Shown one piece after another: positions 1 through 12,010 of a stretch of DNA of 64,000 nt; position 1 is the stretch's first letter; each line of letters begins with the position of its first letter. The stretch comes from Liolophura sinensis (lineage: Eukaryota > Mollusca > Polyplacophora > Chitonida > Chitonidae): positions 45,931,385 through 45,995,384 of the forward strand of contig NC_088295.1 in NCBI RefSeq assembly GCF_032854445.1, given 5' to 3'. The position numbers were made by a program, and so were the translations under genes. The notes under the pieces are model-generated. The model made no database searches, was not told the DNA's origin, and saw only the letters and a program-made list of their open reading frames with translations.

Positions 1-272
1 CACCAACTGTGCTATCGGGATCTCTGATTTACTGATGTAAATTTCAGAGCCAAATGGAAAAACTTACCTGTGTTTGCAACCCTAAAAATGAGAGTCCCAA
101 ATATATAGGGTCAGTGTTTCAACCCTAAAAATCTGTCCTCTTTAGAACAATGACCCTTGTTGTTAGCGTCAAACAAATCGACCCTTATTTCCCGATCCTA
201 TATTTCAGGGTCAGTTTGCCTGCGACCCTGAAAAATTGGGTCGAGCTGACCCTAAAATTTTGACAGTGTATT
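1..272. mobile_element. Probable end of a DNA transposon with GGGTC subterminal repeats (truncated by window edge)
   Basis: The words 'agggtcag', 'aaccctaaaa' and 'gaccctgaaaa' recur in both orientations. The block ends in 'gctgaccctaaaattttgacagtgta', whose reverse complement starts TACACTGTCAAAA. A terminal ACTGTNAAAA followed by short inverted subterminal repeats is typical of cut-and-paste elements and MITEs. The other end lies outside the window, so the family is not assigned. Confidence 0.35.
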
Positions 273-300
273 TTGTCATAATTTCATACTTAATATTCTT

Positions 301-420
301 TCCTAGTTCTTTGGTAGTTTGTGTTTGGTAGTTTGGGAATGAGCCTTGCGTTTATTGACCAGAAACTTTCATTTTGGTTGACGGCTGGTATAGGAATGCC
401 TGTTTCGACGGATAGATTTT
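301..420 (+). repeat. Interspersed repeat family X, copy 1
   Basis: It shares an ordered set of blocks with 12928-13056 (same strand) and 15665-15778 (opposite strand): 'ggtagtttgtg', 'ttattgacc.g.aac', 'attttggt.gacggctggtata.gaatg', then 'gatagatt'. Family unknown; see copies 2 and 3. Confidence 0.65.
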
Positions 421-3400
421 AAAACAGATCTACCATGCTGCATTAGGGCAAGTCCTACCTTTGTAGATATAGAAGTCTAAGGTTTTACTGTTCGGATTAC
501 ATTAAATTTTAGTCGGTTTCTCTGCAACAGTCATTGCTGGCTACTGAAATATCAGATGTTCATAATTTGTCTCGTTTCTAACACCATGAGTAGATGCTCA
601 CAGAAAAATCCCTAGGATTATGGAGCTCTCCTGTTTCATCTAACCTCCTTAAACCTTGAAGTAAAAGGGTATAAAGAGCAGACATGGATTTAGATTCGGA
701 CGAGGTCGGAGAAAGGGTTGGTTATATAATCATGACCGCGGAGGAAAACTGACATCCGATGTTCGCTTATTGGTCGTCCATTTGTGGTGGCTGAAAACTA
801 ATGCTGCCCATTAGCGTTCTGTTGCACAAAATCAGGCGGGAACGGATTGAGCGAGATGTAATCCCGAGCTGACACTCAGCCGGAATGATGAGGGTAGGTG
901 TGGAAAAGAGGAGAGGGGAACACTATCACCAAGTCGGTGAATATCCCAGGGTTCCACGCCTGAGGGTCACCTGTTTATCACTAATAACTAACGGTAAAGA
1001 CGCGGAAGGTGCTATATTGACCACTGACTTAGGGAACTCAGCGCACCATGGCGTTTAGACGTATTGACCCTATAGCTTTCTGACTTTGGCTGTGTTATCC
1101 GTCAATCTCCCTCTAAGCCAATCACACAACATTCCTCCTAGGTATTAGGATTTATACATATTGATAGCTGCAGGAAAATTGGAGGTTCTGCATTACGACA
1201 TGACCCATGCAGGTTTTAGTCCTGATGCTATAGACAATTGTAAGATTTTGGGTGCATTGCGACAAAAAAGGCTATGGCAATAAACAACGCTTGTAATTTA
1301 ATATGATCTGTATATATTGCAAACCGAAAGACAAACTAATTTTAGACAGGTCATTTTATCAAATGATAGAAGAATTCTTCATTCGTTTTCTGTTTTTTTT
1401 TTAAGTATTCATGTTCTGAAGTTTTAGATATCCAGGTATAAGGTGCCAAATATGTAGACTGTTGTGCGTGTTCAGAGATTGTTCAGAACAATTGTAGGTT
1501 TGAGTGTTTACCTGTTGCTTTAACTAGTGTGCCTACAATGGAAAATATAATTCTGTTCCAGATATAGGTATTTAAAAATGGCTCAGATAGGGTGATAATT
1601 GCCTCAACAGACGTATATATGATGCCTTATGCCAAGGACGTTAATATCACAATTTCTAAGGTTTCAAGATATAAACAGCCTTTAATGTTGTCCATGTCAT
1701 TTTTCTGTTTATACATAGCATCGACTGGCCTAAATCTGGTGCCTGAAAGAAACGACTTCACGCTATATTAAAAACGTGGATATTGTTTCACCAGAGGATG
1801 TGTTTGACTAAGACTTCTCTACAGCAGCACTGGTAGCTGGCGGTTGGTGACTGCATGGAACTCTTAATGCCACCATCTCATATCTCAGCGAAGAGTTATT
1901 AATATTTAAGGTGTTGGAAAGCCCGAAGGGAATAAATGAGAGTCATTCCATGGAATAACGCAGGTTGCAATAGCTAACAAATGACGGTTATTTCTACAGG
2001 GACGTAGTCAATTGGTGCTTTGTTCGCGGCAATCGCTCACTAACATGTAAGCCGTCAGGTATCAGCTTGCCCGCATGTATAAGCCGCAAGCTTGAGGAAA
2101 TGCCTTGGTTGGCCGGCTCTCAGTCACACGAAATCAGATCTCCGGTGATGACAAAACTAATTTCTTATACAGGATCTTTATCTGCCTTTTTGCCAGTGAA
2201 ATATTATAATGGCAAAACGTATTAGTGTTGGATGTCCAGCTGAGTACATCATTTGGGACAACGTCATCATGTCACACGATACACCGTTTATGGCTTTAAA
2301 ATGCCGGCTTCAAACATCACCCCTATTCTACACATTACAGAGAGCCTAAAGTTTTATGAACATCAGCTTTTGCCTCAGTGGAATAGAATTCCGCTTTTCA
2401 CGGTACATTCAAACTAGCACAGATTTTTCAGCATATAATTAAGGAGATTTTCCTTCATTTGCGATGGACTTACATGACGTCTTACATAACGTCACATCGT
2501 ATATTTTTCCCGTAATTACACGCTGCCAATATAGCTGACGTCATTTACGGAGATAGTTCTCAATGAATATCATTTATACGCTGTAGCTGTTACAAGGGTC
2601 AATGTCAAAATGTTAATATAAGTTTATAACGTATGTTACATAGTGCATATACGGAAACTTCCAGGACGTTTTAAAACACATACGGAATGCATCGATCTGT
2701 TTAATATTTTGCGTGCATGCAGCTCGCCACTGGGACAAAAGGGCAAGGTACGCGTGGGTACGTGTACGCAGGCTGCCATGTCGCACCTATTTTCGGGGAG
2801 GCGCTGTCGACAGGTGTTTTCAGTACAGTGCTACAACATGAGTCACACGTAACTTTGTTTGCTGTACGTGAGATTGTGCTGTCTACTTCGACTAGGCCAT
2901 TGATCTTACCCAGCCAAGTCTCGTAATGTCGCCTGCTAATTATACGCCGCACGGGCGAGAATGTGCCGGAGGACGCTGTAACCATGGTCTGTTAGGTACA
3001 AGTGATCAAGGACATCTTGACACATGAACACACTCCTCCATAAGATGCACTTGTTACAAGGCTTATACCAGTCTCTTAGACATCAGGGAACAATCCTTGA
3101 TAAATGTTAAACCTGTCTCTAGAGGAAGCCCACACTAAACGTACACCTGAACTTCAGGCGGTGTTGTAGTGGAACCGGATCGTCACTTATAGCATAACTA
3201 TGCACCCAAAAGCAGTCCTAAAGTTTCTGGCATAAGTCACAAGATGTAACACACATCCCGTGCCGTATAAAAGACAGCCTCTAATTGCGACTTCCAAATC
3301 TAGGTGTTAAATTCAGTTCAACATTTTCCTACCAACCATGAATTATGAAGGGAAGTCCGAGTCGATAAACGCAAGAACCATTTTCAAAAACACCAGCTCC

Positions 3401-5270
3401 TAAAGAAAAATGTAGGAAATAATTAGATAAATACTAAGTAATGCGGCCAACATGTAAAACAGACCCATTCATCAGTTTGGAATGATGTACAGCAGGGAAG
3501 TCGATAATCTAGGAATGACATGTAAATCGAACTCTGGTATAGCTGACTGTACGTCAAAGTGTATGTTTAAATGCTTAAAGGCTGCTATTTAATTTTTTTA
3601 TCATATTTCGTCGTATTTTACGCGTGAGCAACATTATTTCACCCATTCAACGGTGGATACCATCTCATTGTACCAGATGCGTAACAAGCCTCCTCACGTT
3701 AGGACGCACCAAAAACCAGGTGTCTTCAGGAAGATCTCGTTACATAGGGCGACAAGCAAAACGCCCACTCCCGCTCTTCCTTGCACCTCCAAGTACTGAT
3801 CATGCTCCTGTCGCCTATCCAACTTGCATCTACCAAAGTTAGCCTTGCCTAGATTGCTAGCCGTGACCTTTCCACGAACAACCTCAGAAACTGCGGCTTA
3901 CATGTCGTTAAATTTTACTTTCACCTTTTCTAACTTAGGTTCCAACTTGAATCAATGTTCTGAGATTGAGTCAAAGCTGCCGCTCCTAAGACAAATTCCT
4001 TTTTTTCTAAATTCTGTTTTTTTTTTCTTTAAATGGATTGAAAACGGATCCAGATGGCTCCTCATTCCGCCACCATTATTCTCGATGACCACTGTGGTGC
4101 CACGGGTGGCCTTCATCTCCTCCAATTAGAGACCAGTTTTGCAAGAAAGGATGGCACTTCACTTGTGTCCAAGACGAAGGTCTTTATTATGCCTACTTTC
4201 GCTTAGGGGCGGTCAATGCATCATGTTGAATATCGTCACAATATTAGACTACGAAATCAAAGCGCTACGAAGAGACCGTTTGGATTAACGACTTATTCAG
4301 ATGTATGGTATCCAGATGCATGCTTATAAACTAGTGTTGTAGACTAATTAAATTCCCTTGCCCTCAATATTCGTTGCATCTTTATAGCATTATTGAGGAG
4401 TGCTACATTGATTGACTGCTTTTCTTTAATGAGCCAAAACGTCCATGCATTATAGTTCAAGACTGGTACACTAATGTCTGTTCCGACACCTAGATCTGTC
4501 CTAATTTTCAACTGTTCTTTTAGAGGTTTGTCCTGAACGTTGTTTTGGTAACTGGGCCGATTATTGACCTTGTACTTTCGAGAAGCTATCATGACGCCAA
4601 GATTTTTTGTCCATTCCTGATCCTGAGATGATGTATTTCATTTGTACCATGCTTTCAAGAAAAAGTACAGGTGACTGCCACTCAAAAGCGCCAACCTTAC
4701 TAGCCTACTATACTAGGTATAACCTTCACATCTACCTGGTCGAGATTAGTTTTGATACTAGTCTAAGATAAGTCAGTTTGTAAAGAGTACAACGGTTAGC
4801 TAACTGTTGAAAATGCCTAAGCCTCTTAGACCATGTTCCCTATAATCTACATACACCGCTTTCATCGTTAGATATAAAAATATCAGTTTTGAACATGGGC
4901 GGGCCCATGGTTCACCATAAACCAGCCGGCCACAGCTGTTAGAGGAGATAGCTATAAATGATAGCCCGACATTAGATCGATTTTTGACAATATCATATCG
5001 CGACTGCAGACTGTGCTGCTGAGTTACTGCACCTTGCAGCTATTGTATGATACCGAGTGCGTTTATAAAGAGTAGCATTACAGTAATGGGGCTGAATGGT
5101 GCTGGTAATGAATTGTTTGTGTGGGATGTGATTGGATAGATGAGGTACACCAAACGCATAATGAGGTACTGGTATAAGGTGATGAGGAAAAGGTGGTTAT
5201 AAAGGTGGTGAAGAAGTACTAATGATAATGAGACAGGTGATTGTTTTCTTAGGTGCCAGATGACGGTGCC
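421..5270. other. Intergenic DNA without recognisable gene
   Basis: Only short open frames occur, none with recognisable homology or splice context. At 2690-2985 three overlapping frames are open through a GC-richer stretch, but I recognise no product. A cluster of CRE-like motifs lies at 2475-2543. Confidence 0.5.
2475..2543. promoter_or_regulatory. Cluster of CRE-like TGACGTCA motifs
   Basis: TGACGTC (2475-2481), ACGTCA (2489-2494) and a perfect palindromic CRE, TGACGTCA (2536-2543), lie within 69 bases. They could bind CREB/ATF factors, but no promoter or gene is evident nearby. Confidence 0.2.
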
Positions 5271-5383
5271 AAATGAGATACAATGTAATCGTGATGCTAA
5301 ATGTTGTAACGGTGATGTAGTACATTGTCATGGTGCTTATGTACCTTGTAGAAGTGATGGAGTAATGCTTCTGATGTCCGTTG

Positions 5384-6221
5384 TAATGTTGACGAAATAC
5401 GTCGTGATAGCGCTGGTCTAAGTTGAAATGTTGACAGAGAACGCAAACGTTGTCATGGTGCTGTGTAAGTTGTAATGGTGACGAGAACGCAAACGTAGTG
5501 ACAGGGCTGTGTAAGTGGTAATTGTGACGGAAAACGCAAAAGTTGTGACAGGTATGAGTGTAATGGTGACGGAGAACGCAAACGTTGTCATAGTGGCTTG
5601 TGTAAGTTTGTAATTGTGACGGAAAACGCAAACGTTGTGACAGGACTAGTGTAAGTGGTAATGGTGACGGAGAACGCAACGTTGAGATGGTGCTGTGTAA
5701 GTTGTACTGATGCTGCGTTAGTTGTAATTGTGACGGAAAAACGCAAACGTTGTGACAGGGCTAGTGTAAGTGGTAATGGTGACGGAGAACGCAAACGTTG
5801 TCATGGTGCTGTGTAATTTGTAATGGTGACGAGAACGCAAACGTTGTGACAGGGCTAGTGTAAGTGGTAATGGTGACGGAGAACGCAAACGTTGTCATGG
5901 TGCTGTGTAAGTTGTAATGTTGACAGAGAACGCAAACGTTGTGACAGGGCTAGTGTAAGTTGTAATTGTGACGGAGAACGCAAACGTTGTCATGGTGCTG
6001 TGTAAGTTGTAATGGTGACGAGAACACAAACGTTGTGACAGGGCTAGTGTAAGTGGTAATGGTGACGGAGAACGCAAACGTTGTCATGGTGCTGTGTAAG
6101 TTGTAATGGTGACGAGAACGCAAGCGTTGTGACAGGGCTAGTGTAAGTTTTAATGGTGACGAGAACGCAAACGTTGTGACAGGGCTAGTGTAAGTTGTAA
6201 TGGTGACTGAGGCGCAAACTT
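5384..6221. repeat. 47-bp minisatellite with alternating A/B units (94-bp dimer), about 18 units
   Basis: The shared core is 'gtgacggagaacgcaaacgttg'-like. A-type units continue 'tcatggtgctgtgtaagttgtaatg' and B-type units continue 'tgacagggctagtgtaagtggtaatg'. Both are 47 bases long and mostly alternate between about 5.64 and 6.15 kb. The left end is degenerate and grades into similar sequence from about 5280. Long open frames on the minus strand are a by-product of the array: the period is not a multiple of three. Confidence 0.9.
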
Positions 6222-6560
6222 GAGCTTCGTGGTCAAGATGATCATGAGTGTCTTGTCGAGATGATCGAGATGATCATGAGTTTCTTGGTCTAGATTGATC
6301 GAGATGATCATGAGGTTCGTGAGCGAGATGATAATGGGTTCGTGGTAGTGGTGATGGCAAGGTTCGTTGTCATGATGACCATCATGTTTTGTGGTCGTGA
6401 TAATCATGAGGTTAGTGTTGGTGGTCATGTCGAGGCTCTTGGTGAATAGTGATGACGATGTCTATGACGGTGGTAATGACGAGGTGTATCGTAGTCGTGA
6501 TGTTGAGATTCGTGGCGATGGTGATGACGAGATACGTGAGGATTGTGTGGAGGAGGCTCG
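6222..6560. repeat. Degenerate GA/TG-rich minisatellite
   Basis: Imperfect repeats of 'cgagatgatcatgag.ttcgtggt' follow the 47-bp array directly. They drift into 'gtgatgacgag..cgtggt' units towards 6560. The short frames here are repeat artefacts. Confidence 0.6.
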
Positions 6561-7254
6561 TTGTACTATCCAGTGATAATGCATTTTGCACACAGGGTGA
6601 ACGGTCAGAAAGAATGATGCTAAATAATGTAGAACTGGGTAGAAGGCATGTATATGTACTTGCACTACCTATATAGCCTCATGTGCAATATTTGCAGGGG
6701 TGTTATAAAAACCAAAAAGAGAAATTAATGCATCGACAGTCTTACCAATTTCTTGATTTCACCTCTTACTTTTACAGTCTGATCTGATCCAAGTACTCAG
6801 AGGAACTAATTATCGTGGTTGTTCTTGTATCACACATGGCATGTTAATAAAAAACAATTACGTCTAATCTGCAGGTTGTTAATTGCTTGGCCAGATCAAC
6901 ATTTCTTCTTTGCAAATGTGCCACTTTCGCGCTAAAAAGACTCATTCTAAAAATAACATTCCAGGCATTTAAAAATGCGTGAACATCGCTATGACGTACT
7001 AGGTGTAATAATTTACCACTATCACATTGTCGTCGCTGCTCTGATTTTACACTTTATGCTGTGGTTTTTATATTGTATATTCGTGCATAACCCAGGATTC
7101 TACTAAATCGGGTGAACTAAGCATCCCCGAGGCCTGATCCCTTTAAATGCACAGTTTTCATGTGATTGCTAAATGATAAATTTGTGAACCAGTGATGTCT
7201 AATAAATTGCAAGATAACATCAGTGCATTTCAGTAGTTATGGACCATTTGTCCG
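6561..7254. other. Stretch without recognisable feature
   Basis: AT-rich single-copy-looking DNA; no gene, RNA or repeat structure that I can support. Confidence 0.5.
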
Positions 7255-7376
7255 AGGGCCCAAAGTGACGTAGGCAACTAGTACAATTATTAAGGCCTTT
7301 TGGTATGGCTCAATCCAGGTTTAATCCCGGGTCTTCCGACTTAAGGCGGACGCTCTAACCATTAAGCAACCGAAGG
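7255..7376 (-). mobile_element. tRNA-derived SINE, head plus start of body (truncated)
   Basis: Read on the minus strand it gives a tRNA-like head: an A-box-like 'ttaatggttagagcgtccg' and a degenerate B box 'cccgggattaaacctgg'. Then comes 'ttgagccataccaaaaggccttaa' and 'aattgtactagttgcc'. The '..tcataccaaagactttaa' junction is the one I recall from a widespread molluscan SINE. The copy at 61600-61890 carries the corresponding body without the head. Confidence 0.6.
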
Positions 7377-8025
7377 GATCCAGAGTATTTTTAATGTATT
7401 CATTTGAAATATTCACTAACAGTTTTGTAAGTTGCACATAAATTTTCAACTAATGTGGGTTCCAAGAGAAAACAACCGCAAAGTCCATTCACTTAGCAAG
7501 CATATCCTGATTTAAAGCCGCAGTAGTAGGCCTATATTTAAATTCGTCGAGAATTATACTACTTTGGTTTTATGCTTTACCCTGGAGTTTTTTTTATACT
7601 GAAACTGTTATACTGCGTAAAGGTGAGCAGATCGTTTTGAACTATAATATATTTATTTGAAATATTAACGAGCACAACATAAATGGCCCAAATGAAATAA
7701 ATAGTCAGCTGTTGTCTGTTTAAGCAAAATCTAAGGCAAAACCACCGCACTTCTCAATTCGCCTGTCAAAAATCCCCTTATTTAAAGCCGAAGCTGTATA
7801 TTGGGCGCAAAAAAAACGTACAGGTGACTTTTCACGTGGTAAATCTGCTTTCGTTCAAAGTAGGGTAATTAAGTTAATACAGTCTCATTTTGAGCCAAGT
7901 TAAACAATGAGAAAGTCGGTAGGTCAGTGATGATAACATAACCAACAGAAACTCATAAAGCGATGACACTATAGCCAGGTCACAAACTGAACGTTCATCT
8001 CAGCAACTGGTATCACTTATACGTT

Positions 8026-8039
8026 CTTTCTTTAAAAGG
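8026..8039 (+). repeat. Target-site duplication, left copy (SINE at 8040)
   Basis: CTTTCTTTAAAAGG, repeated identically at 8165-8178 on the other side of the SINE. Confidence 0.85.
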
Positions 8040-8164
8040 TCATGCTGGCTTCCTCTCCGGCCGTAAGTGGGAAGGTTTGTCAGCAACCTGCCGCCGTCGT
8101 ATAAGTGAAATATTCTTGAGTACGGCGTAAAACACCAATCAAACAAAGAAACAAATCAAACAAA
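8040..8164 (+). mobile_element. SINE (CAAA-tailed family) with 14-bp target-site duplication
   Basis: 5'-truncated copy containing 'gtttgtcagcaacctgc', 'ataagtgaaatattcttgagtacggcgtaaaacaccaat' in two adjoining blocks, and an (A)CAAA-type tail. It is flanked by the perfect direct repeat CTTTCTTTAAAAGG (8026-8039 and 8165-8178), the signature of target-primed reverse transcription. Same family as 11931, 18905, 20335, 38707, 53725 and 56119. Confidence 0.88.
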
Positions 8165-8178
8165 CTTTCTTTAAAAGG
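8165..8178 (+). repeat. Target-site duplication, right copy (SINE at 8040)
   Basis: CTTTCTTTAAAAGG, identical to 8026-8039. Confidence 0.85.
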
Positions 8179-9713
8179 ATATATTTATAGCGGTTGGACA
8201 GGGATGACCTTCAAACTGCCATGATGACAACTAGTGTTTTAATCTCGGAACCACAGCTCTAATTTGACTCGAATGTGGTCTTTTGTTTTCAAGGTAAAAA
8301 GTTATATCAGTACTAATTGCTTCAAAGTGTCTAAATGACTTTTTTGAAAATGTGCGCTTTGGCGTTAATACAACTCTTTTTAAAAATACAAACCGTAACC
8401 TTGAAAAATGTAAAAGATTTATAATACTGAAAACGGTTCCCATATACCCTGAAACGGCTTCGGTTCACCACGTCATAATTTTCGGAATATCTTATATTTT
8501 AAGCACATAAATACTCTATTCGTGTGATCTATAAACGAGGCCTATGGGGAAACAACCGCACTGTCAGATACTCTGATTTAAAGTTGCAGCGGAGTATTTA
8601 AACTCCATGGCTAAGTGATTATAGTTGCTTTAAACGAGGACGACGTGGGCACGAGCCATATATTTAGACTCAGACTGCCATGACATTGAATCTATTTACT
8701 TGCGGACTCAGCTCTCTAACTGGTCTCCAATATGTCAAGAATAAAAAAAGTGCGACCTTGCAAAGAAGATGATCTTTCGTCCATTGGATTTGGACAGCGG
8801 ATCAGCCTTCTTTTCTTTTCAAGGCACTGCCGTGTCATTGTATAGGTATCTATAAGTCTGATATCTCACGAGATTGACGTCTGGTAAAAGCAAGGCGAAT
8901 TAATAGTATGTCTGAGTGTCTGATAGACTCGGCCAAAGATTTATACAGCGGGCTGAAAAATGTGAGGCGATTATTAAATTAAATCAAGCATACGATGTGT
9001 AAGTGAGAGCACGATTATCGGGCTTTTGAGGACGCCGCCGTGGAATCGATGTTGTCGCCATTGAGATGGCGGCTGACCCAAGATCGGCTGATACGGCTCT
9101 GGCATTATCTCAATGTCGAAATCCCACTGATTTATGACCACACGGTCAATGGTGGCCTGGATTCTGTCGTTTCATTCAGCTTTCGACGAGGAGGGTAGAG
9201 CGTTCTGCCACGACCTTTGACCTATTTCATCCTCTACAATGATACATCACTGTAACGGAAAACAAATCAGCCGCCAAGCCGCAAACGTGGTATTCGGTAC
9301 ACTTTTTGCTGAGGACAGCCATTCATACCCCACCACCACAATCTCATCAAACAATCAAGGCGGAGGAACACAGCCAGTCATACGACCTATCATTACTCCC
9401 AATAGCTGTCGTTACCGGCTGGAAATTAAGAGCGGTCATTTCGTGAAAAACAGTAAATCTTCGGGAAACATTGGTAACCCAATGGTTTTGACAGCGGGTC
9501 TTTCCTTTGATCAATAAGATAGTACCCAACCCGTTAAGTAATGGTTCGTTACCTCGAGTCCGTGGCCCACTGCCCAATTCTTCACACTTTCAGACGCCTT
9601 GAAGACAATACATCATTAGCAGTAAGCCCTAAAGCTCTGTAAATGTTCAAAAAAAGCTGACCGTAAAACTTATTTATAAACATTTAAGCATGTTTTTCCA
9701 TGAGACAAAATCT
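8179..9713. other. Stretch without recognised gene
   Basis: No product can be assigned. The part from about 9000 to 9560 looks GC-richer. It contains a 46-codon frame from the ATG at about 9049, but neither frame nor splice context supports a gene. Confidence 0.4.
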
Positions 9714-10065
9714 ACTGTTTGGATCTGAGACAAGCAGCTGTTTGGATCAGAGAAAAGCAATTGATTGGATCGGAGAAAATCCACGGCTGAAATCAGGGGA
9801 TGGGGACTGCTTGAGTGTTAGAAAAGAAACGGTTTGGAGGAGTAGAAAAACAATGAAAGACATACATGTTCAACTATTTAGTTGAGAGGAAAACAAGTTT
9901 GGATCAGTCTTGGAATAAAAGAAAGCAACATTTTACTTGAAAGAATAGAAACTTTTTGCATGAGAAACAAGAAAGGTTTTGAAAATAGGAAAGGATAGGA
10001 ATAACAGCTGTTTGGTTACACCAGGTGTTTGGATGATAAAAATACAAATGTTTGAATGACTGACA
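9714..10065 (+). repeat. Degenerate minisatellite of 'tgtttggatcagagaaaag' type
   Basis: The phrase '(c/g)tgtttggat(c/g)' followed by an A/G-rich tract recurs at about 9715, 9738, 9896, 10009 and 10026, with weaker units between. Heavily diverged; the frames across it are not convincing genes. Confidence 0.45.
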
Positions 10066-11930
10066 AAAAAATATTGGAGAAGGTATGGCAAATAGTCTTT
10101 CCGACTGCCAGCATTCCATTTATACTGTCATCGAGGGTTTTCTGCACCAACTGTTTGTGTTTCCCTCGGAATTTTTGGGACCATTGAACAATGACCAGTG
10201 TAGCTATGATAATTGGATATCCTCAAGGCTAGCTGTAGGGTTATTAAAGTGGCTTCCTGGATGCATAGAAATTGGTTTGCTTTGTATGTCGTTTATTTTT
10301 TCATTTATCTCGGTTAGATTTTTTAATAAGCCAGCTATTTCGCTTAATTATGCAGCAAACTATTATTGGGGGTTCTGTTTCCTTTTGCTCAGTGGGATTG
10401 TCTTGCTTTGCTGCACAGCTTCGTAGATTTGCTGTGATTCCTTGGATTGATATATTATAAAGCGTTTTTTTTATTTCAGAAAATGGTATACCATTTACTT
10501 CAAGTGATAAGCTAATTTACTAAGCTAGTGTAACGTCTTGCATGAACTTGATACTATAGGCACGAAACAGTACTTCGCAATCTTTTACCGTGAGCAAATT
10601 GATTACCAGTAACAAATCTTCCTTTCCTCGTGACCTTTCAGCCCCCTTGATTTTTACTTAACAGCTGATTAGTTCTAAATTATATCTCCTGGGATAACCC
10701 AGCGAAGTAAACGTGCCAACAAGATGCATTAATTGTCATCATTAATACATCAAAAGGTCTGTAATTATCGATGTGATTAACAGCAAATGTGCTTGACGTG
10801 CTTGCAATCCAGATGGTGTTTTATTACAGGTTTGAATTTCTCGGTAGTTAATCTCGTCGCAATATTTCTGCATTTCCATACATGATTCCTACTGGTGTGT
10901 TTTCAAAGGAACATTGATTATAAAATTGAGTATATTTCAAATATTTGTAATACTTTTAATTTCTTAACTATATTTAAAGTCTTCTAATGTAAAGTGCATG
11001 ACGATATTTGCATTTCATGGGTGGTACTCTAGCATTTGTTACTTACTGTATGTGGCAGCAGAATAACGATATGAAATAATAGGAACACTGGTCAGTGCTC
11101 TTCAAAGAATATGCCTAGATTTTCCTTGAGATCAACACTAATTCTTTAGAACCTGATTTAAAACTATTTTGTGGGCTCTGGGCTTCAAGATCAGATATTT
11201 TTTGTTTTGGAATCACTGTACTTACATAAATCTTGGAATACATGTATATTTATTTGAAAAAAATTGGTCCAAAATAAGGAATAATAACAGAGTTGCATAG
11301 GACTTGAAGGAAGTCGACAAGACGTTTATGTCTGCAGAAGCGATGTCAGGCTATATCCGTGTGACCGTGACGTCACGAACTCACCATTCACAACCACACT
11401 CACTGGCATTAGATAAACGCCTGTGCTCGTCTTAAAGTCAGAGCCCCGTAAGAACTTGCATGACTGAAAATTATGATAACATCTACAGGCTACACCAGAG
11501 GAGAATGCAAACGACGTGTAAATTATACCAGAGCTCAGTGGTTCGGGAATAATGTTTAACACGAGCCGTCTTTGCTAATAGAGCTAGTAGCTGTTACCTA
11601 GTCCCAATGGAAATACCAGTTTACATGCCGAGAAGCTCTTTTTCTTGTTTGTTTCTAGATTCCTCACAAACAGTTTCAGTCCAAATGGAATGTACTCGAA
11701 CAAACAGGTTCATAAGTATTGCCCACTCATGTTCGACTTTATTCGATAATTTAATTAATGATTGTTTATCATTTATAAAACTAACCTCCAAAACTTGGTT
11801 CTTCAATCTGACATGTTCTAAAATATGTTTGTCAAATACCGAATTGTACCATATTTTTGTTCATCACAAGTATACTGATGTAAAAGAGAGGAGACAGGTT
11901 AGCAAAGCGTCCACATGGAACTATCGCAGA
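10066..11930. other. Stretch without recognised gene
   Basis: A 113-codon hydrophobic frame starts at 10085 (+) but has no recognisable homology or gene context. The rest is AT-rich and featureless to my reading. Confidence 0.4.
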
Positions 11931-12010
11931 TGGTGTTTTACGCCGTACTCAAGAATATTTCACTTATACGATGGCGGCCAGCATTATGGTGGGTGGAAAC
12001 TCACGACCAT
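11931..12010 (-). mobile_element. SINE fragment (CAAA-tailed family)
   Basis: It begins 'tggtgttttacgccgtactcaagaatatttcacttatacgatgg' (two blocks), the reverse complement of the SINE 3' body seen at 8040-8164, followed by 'cggccagcattatggtgggtgg'. 5'-truncated; no clear duplication flanks it. Confidence 0.8.

Noticed and set aside
5197-6428. Long minus-strand frames rich in Ser-Pro-Leu and Thr
   Set aside because: They lie entirely in the 47-bp minisatellite; the period is not a multiple of three and the frames shift from unit to unit.
10085-10426. 113-codon hydrophobic frame
   Set aside because: T-rich codons give apparent membrane segments; no homology, no gene context.
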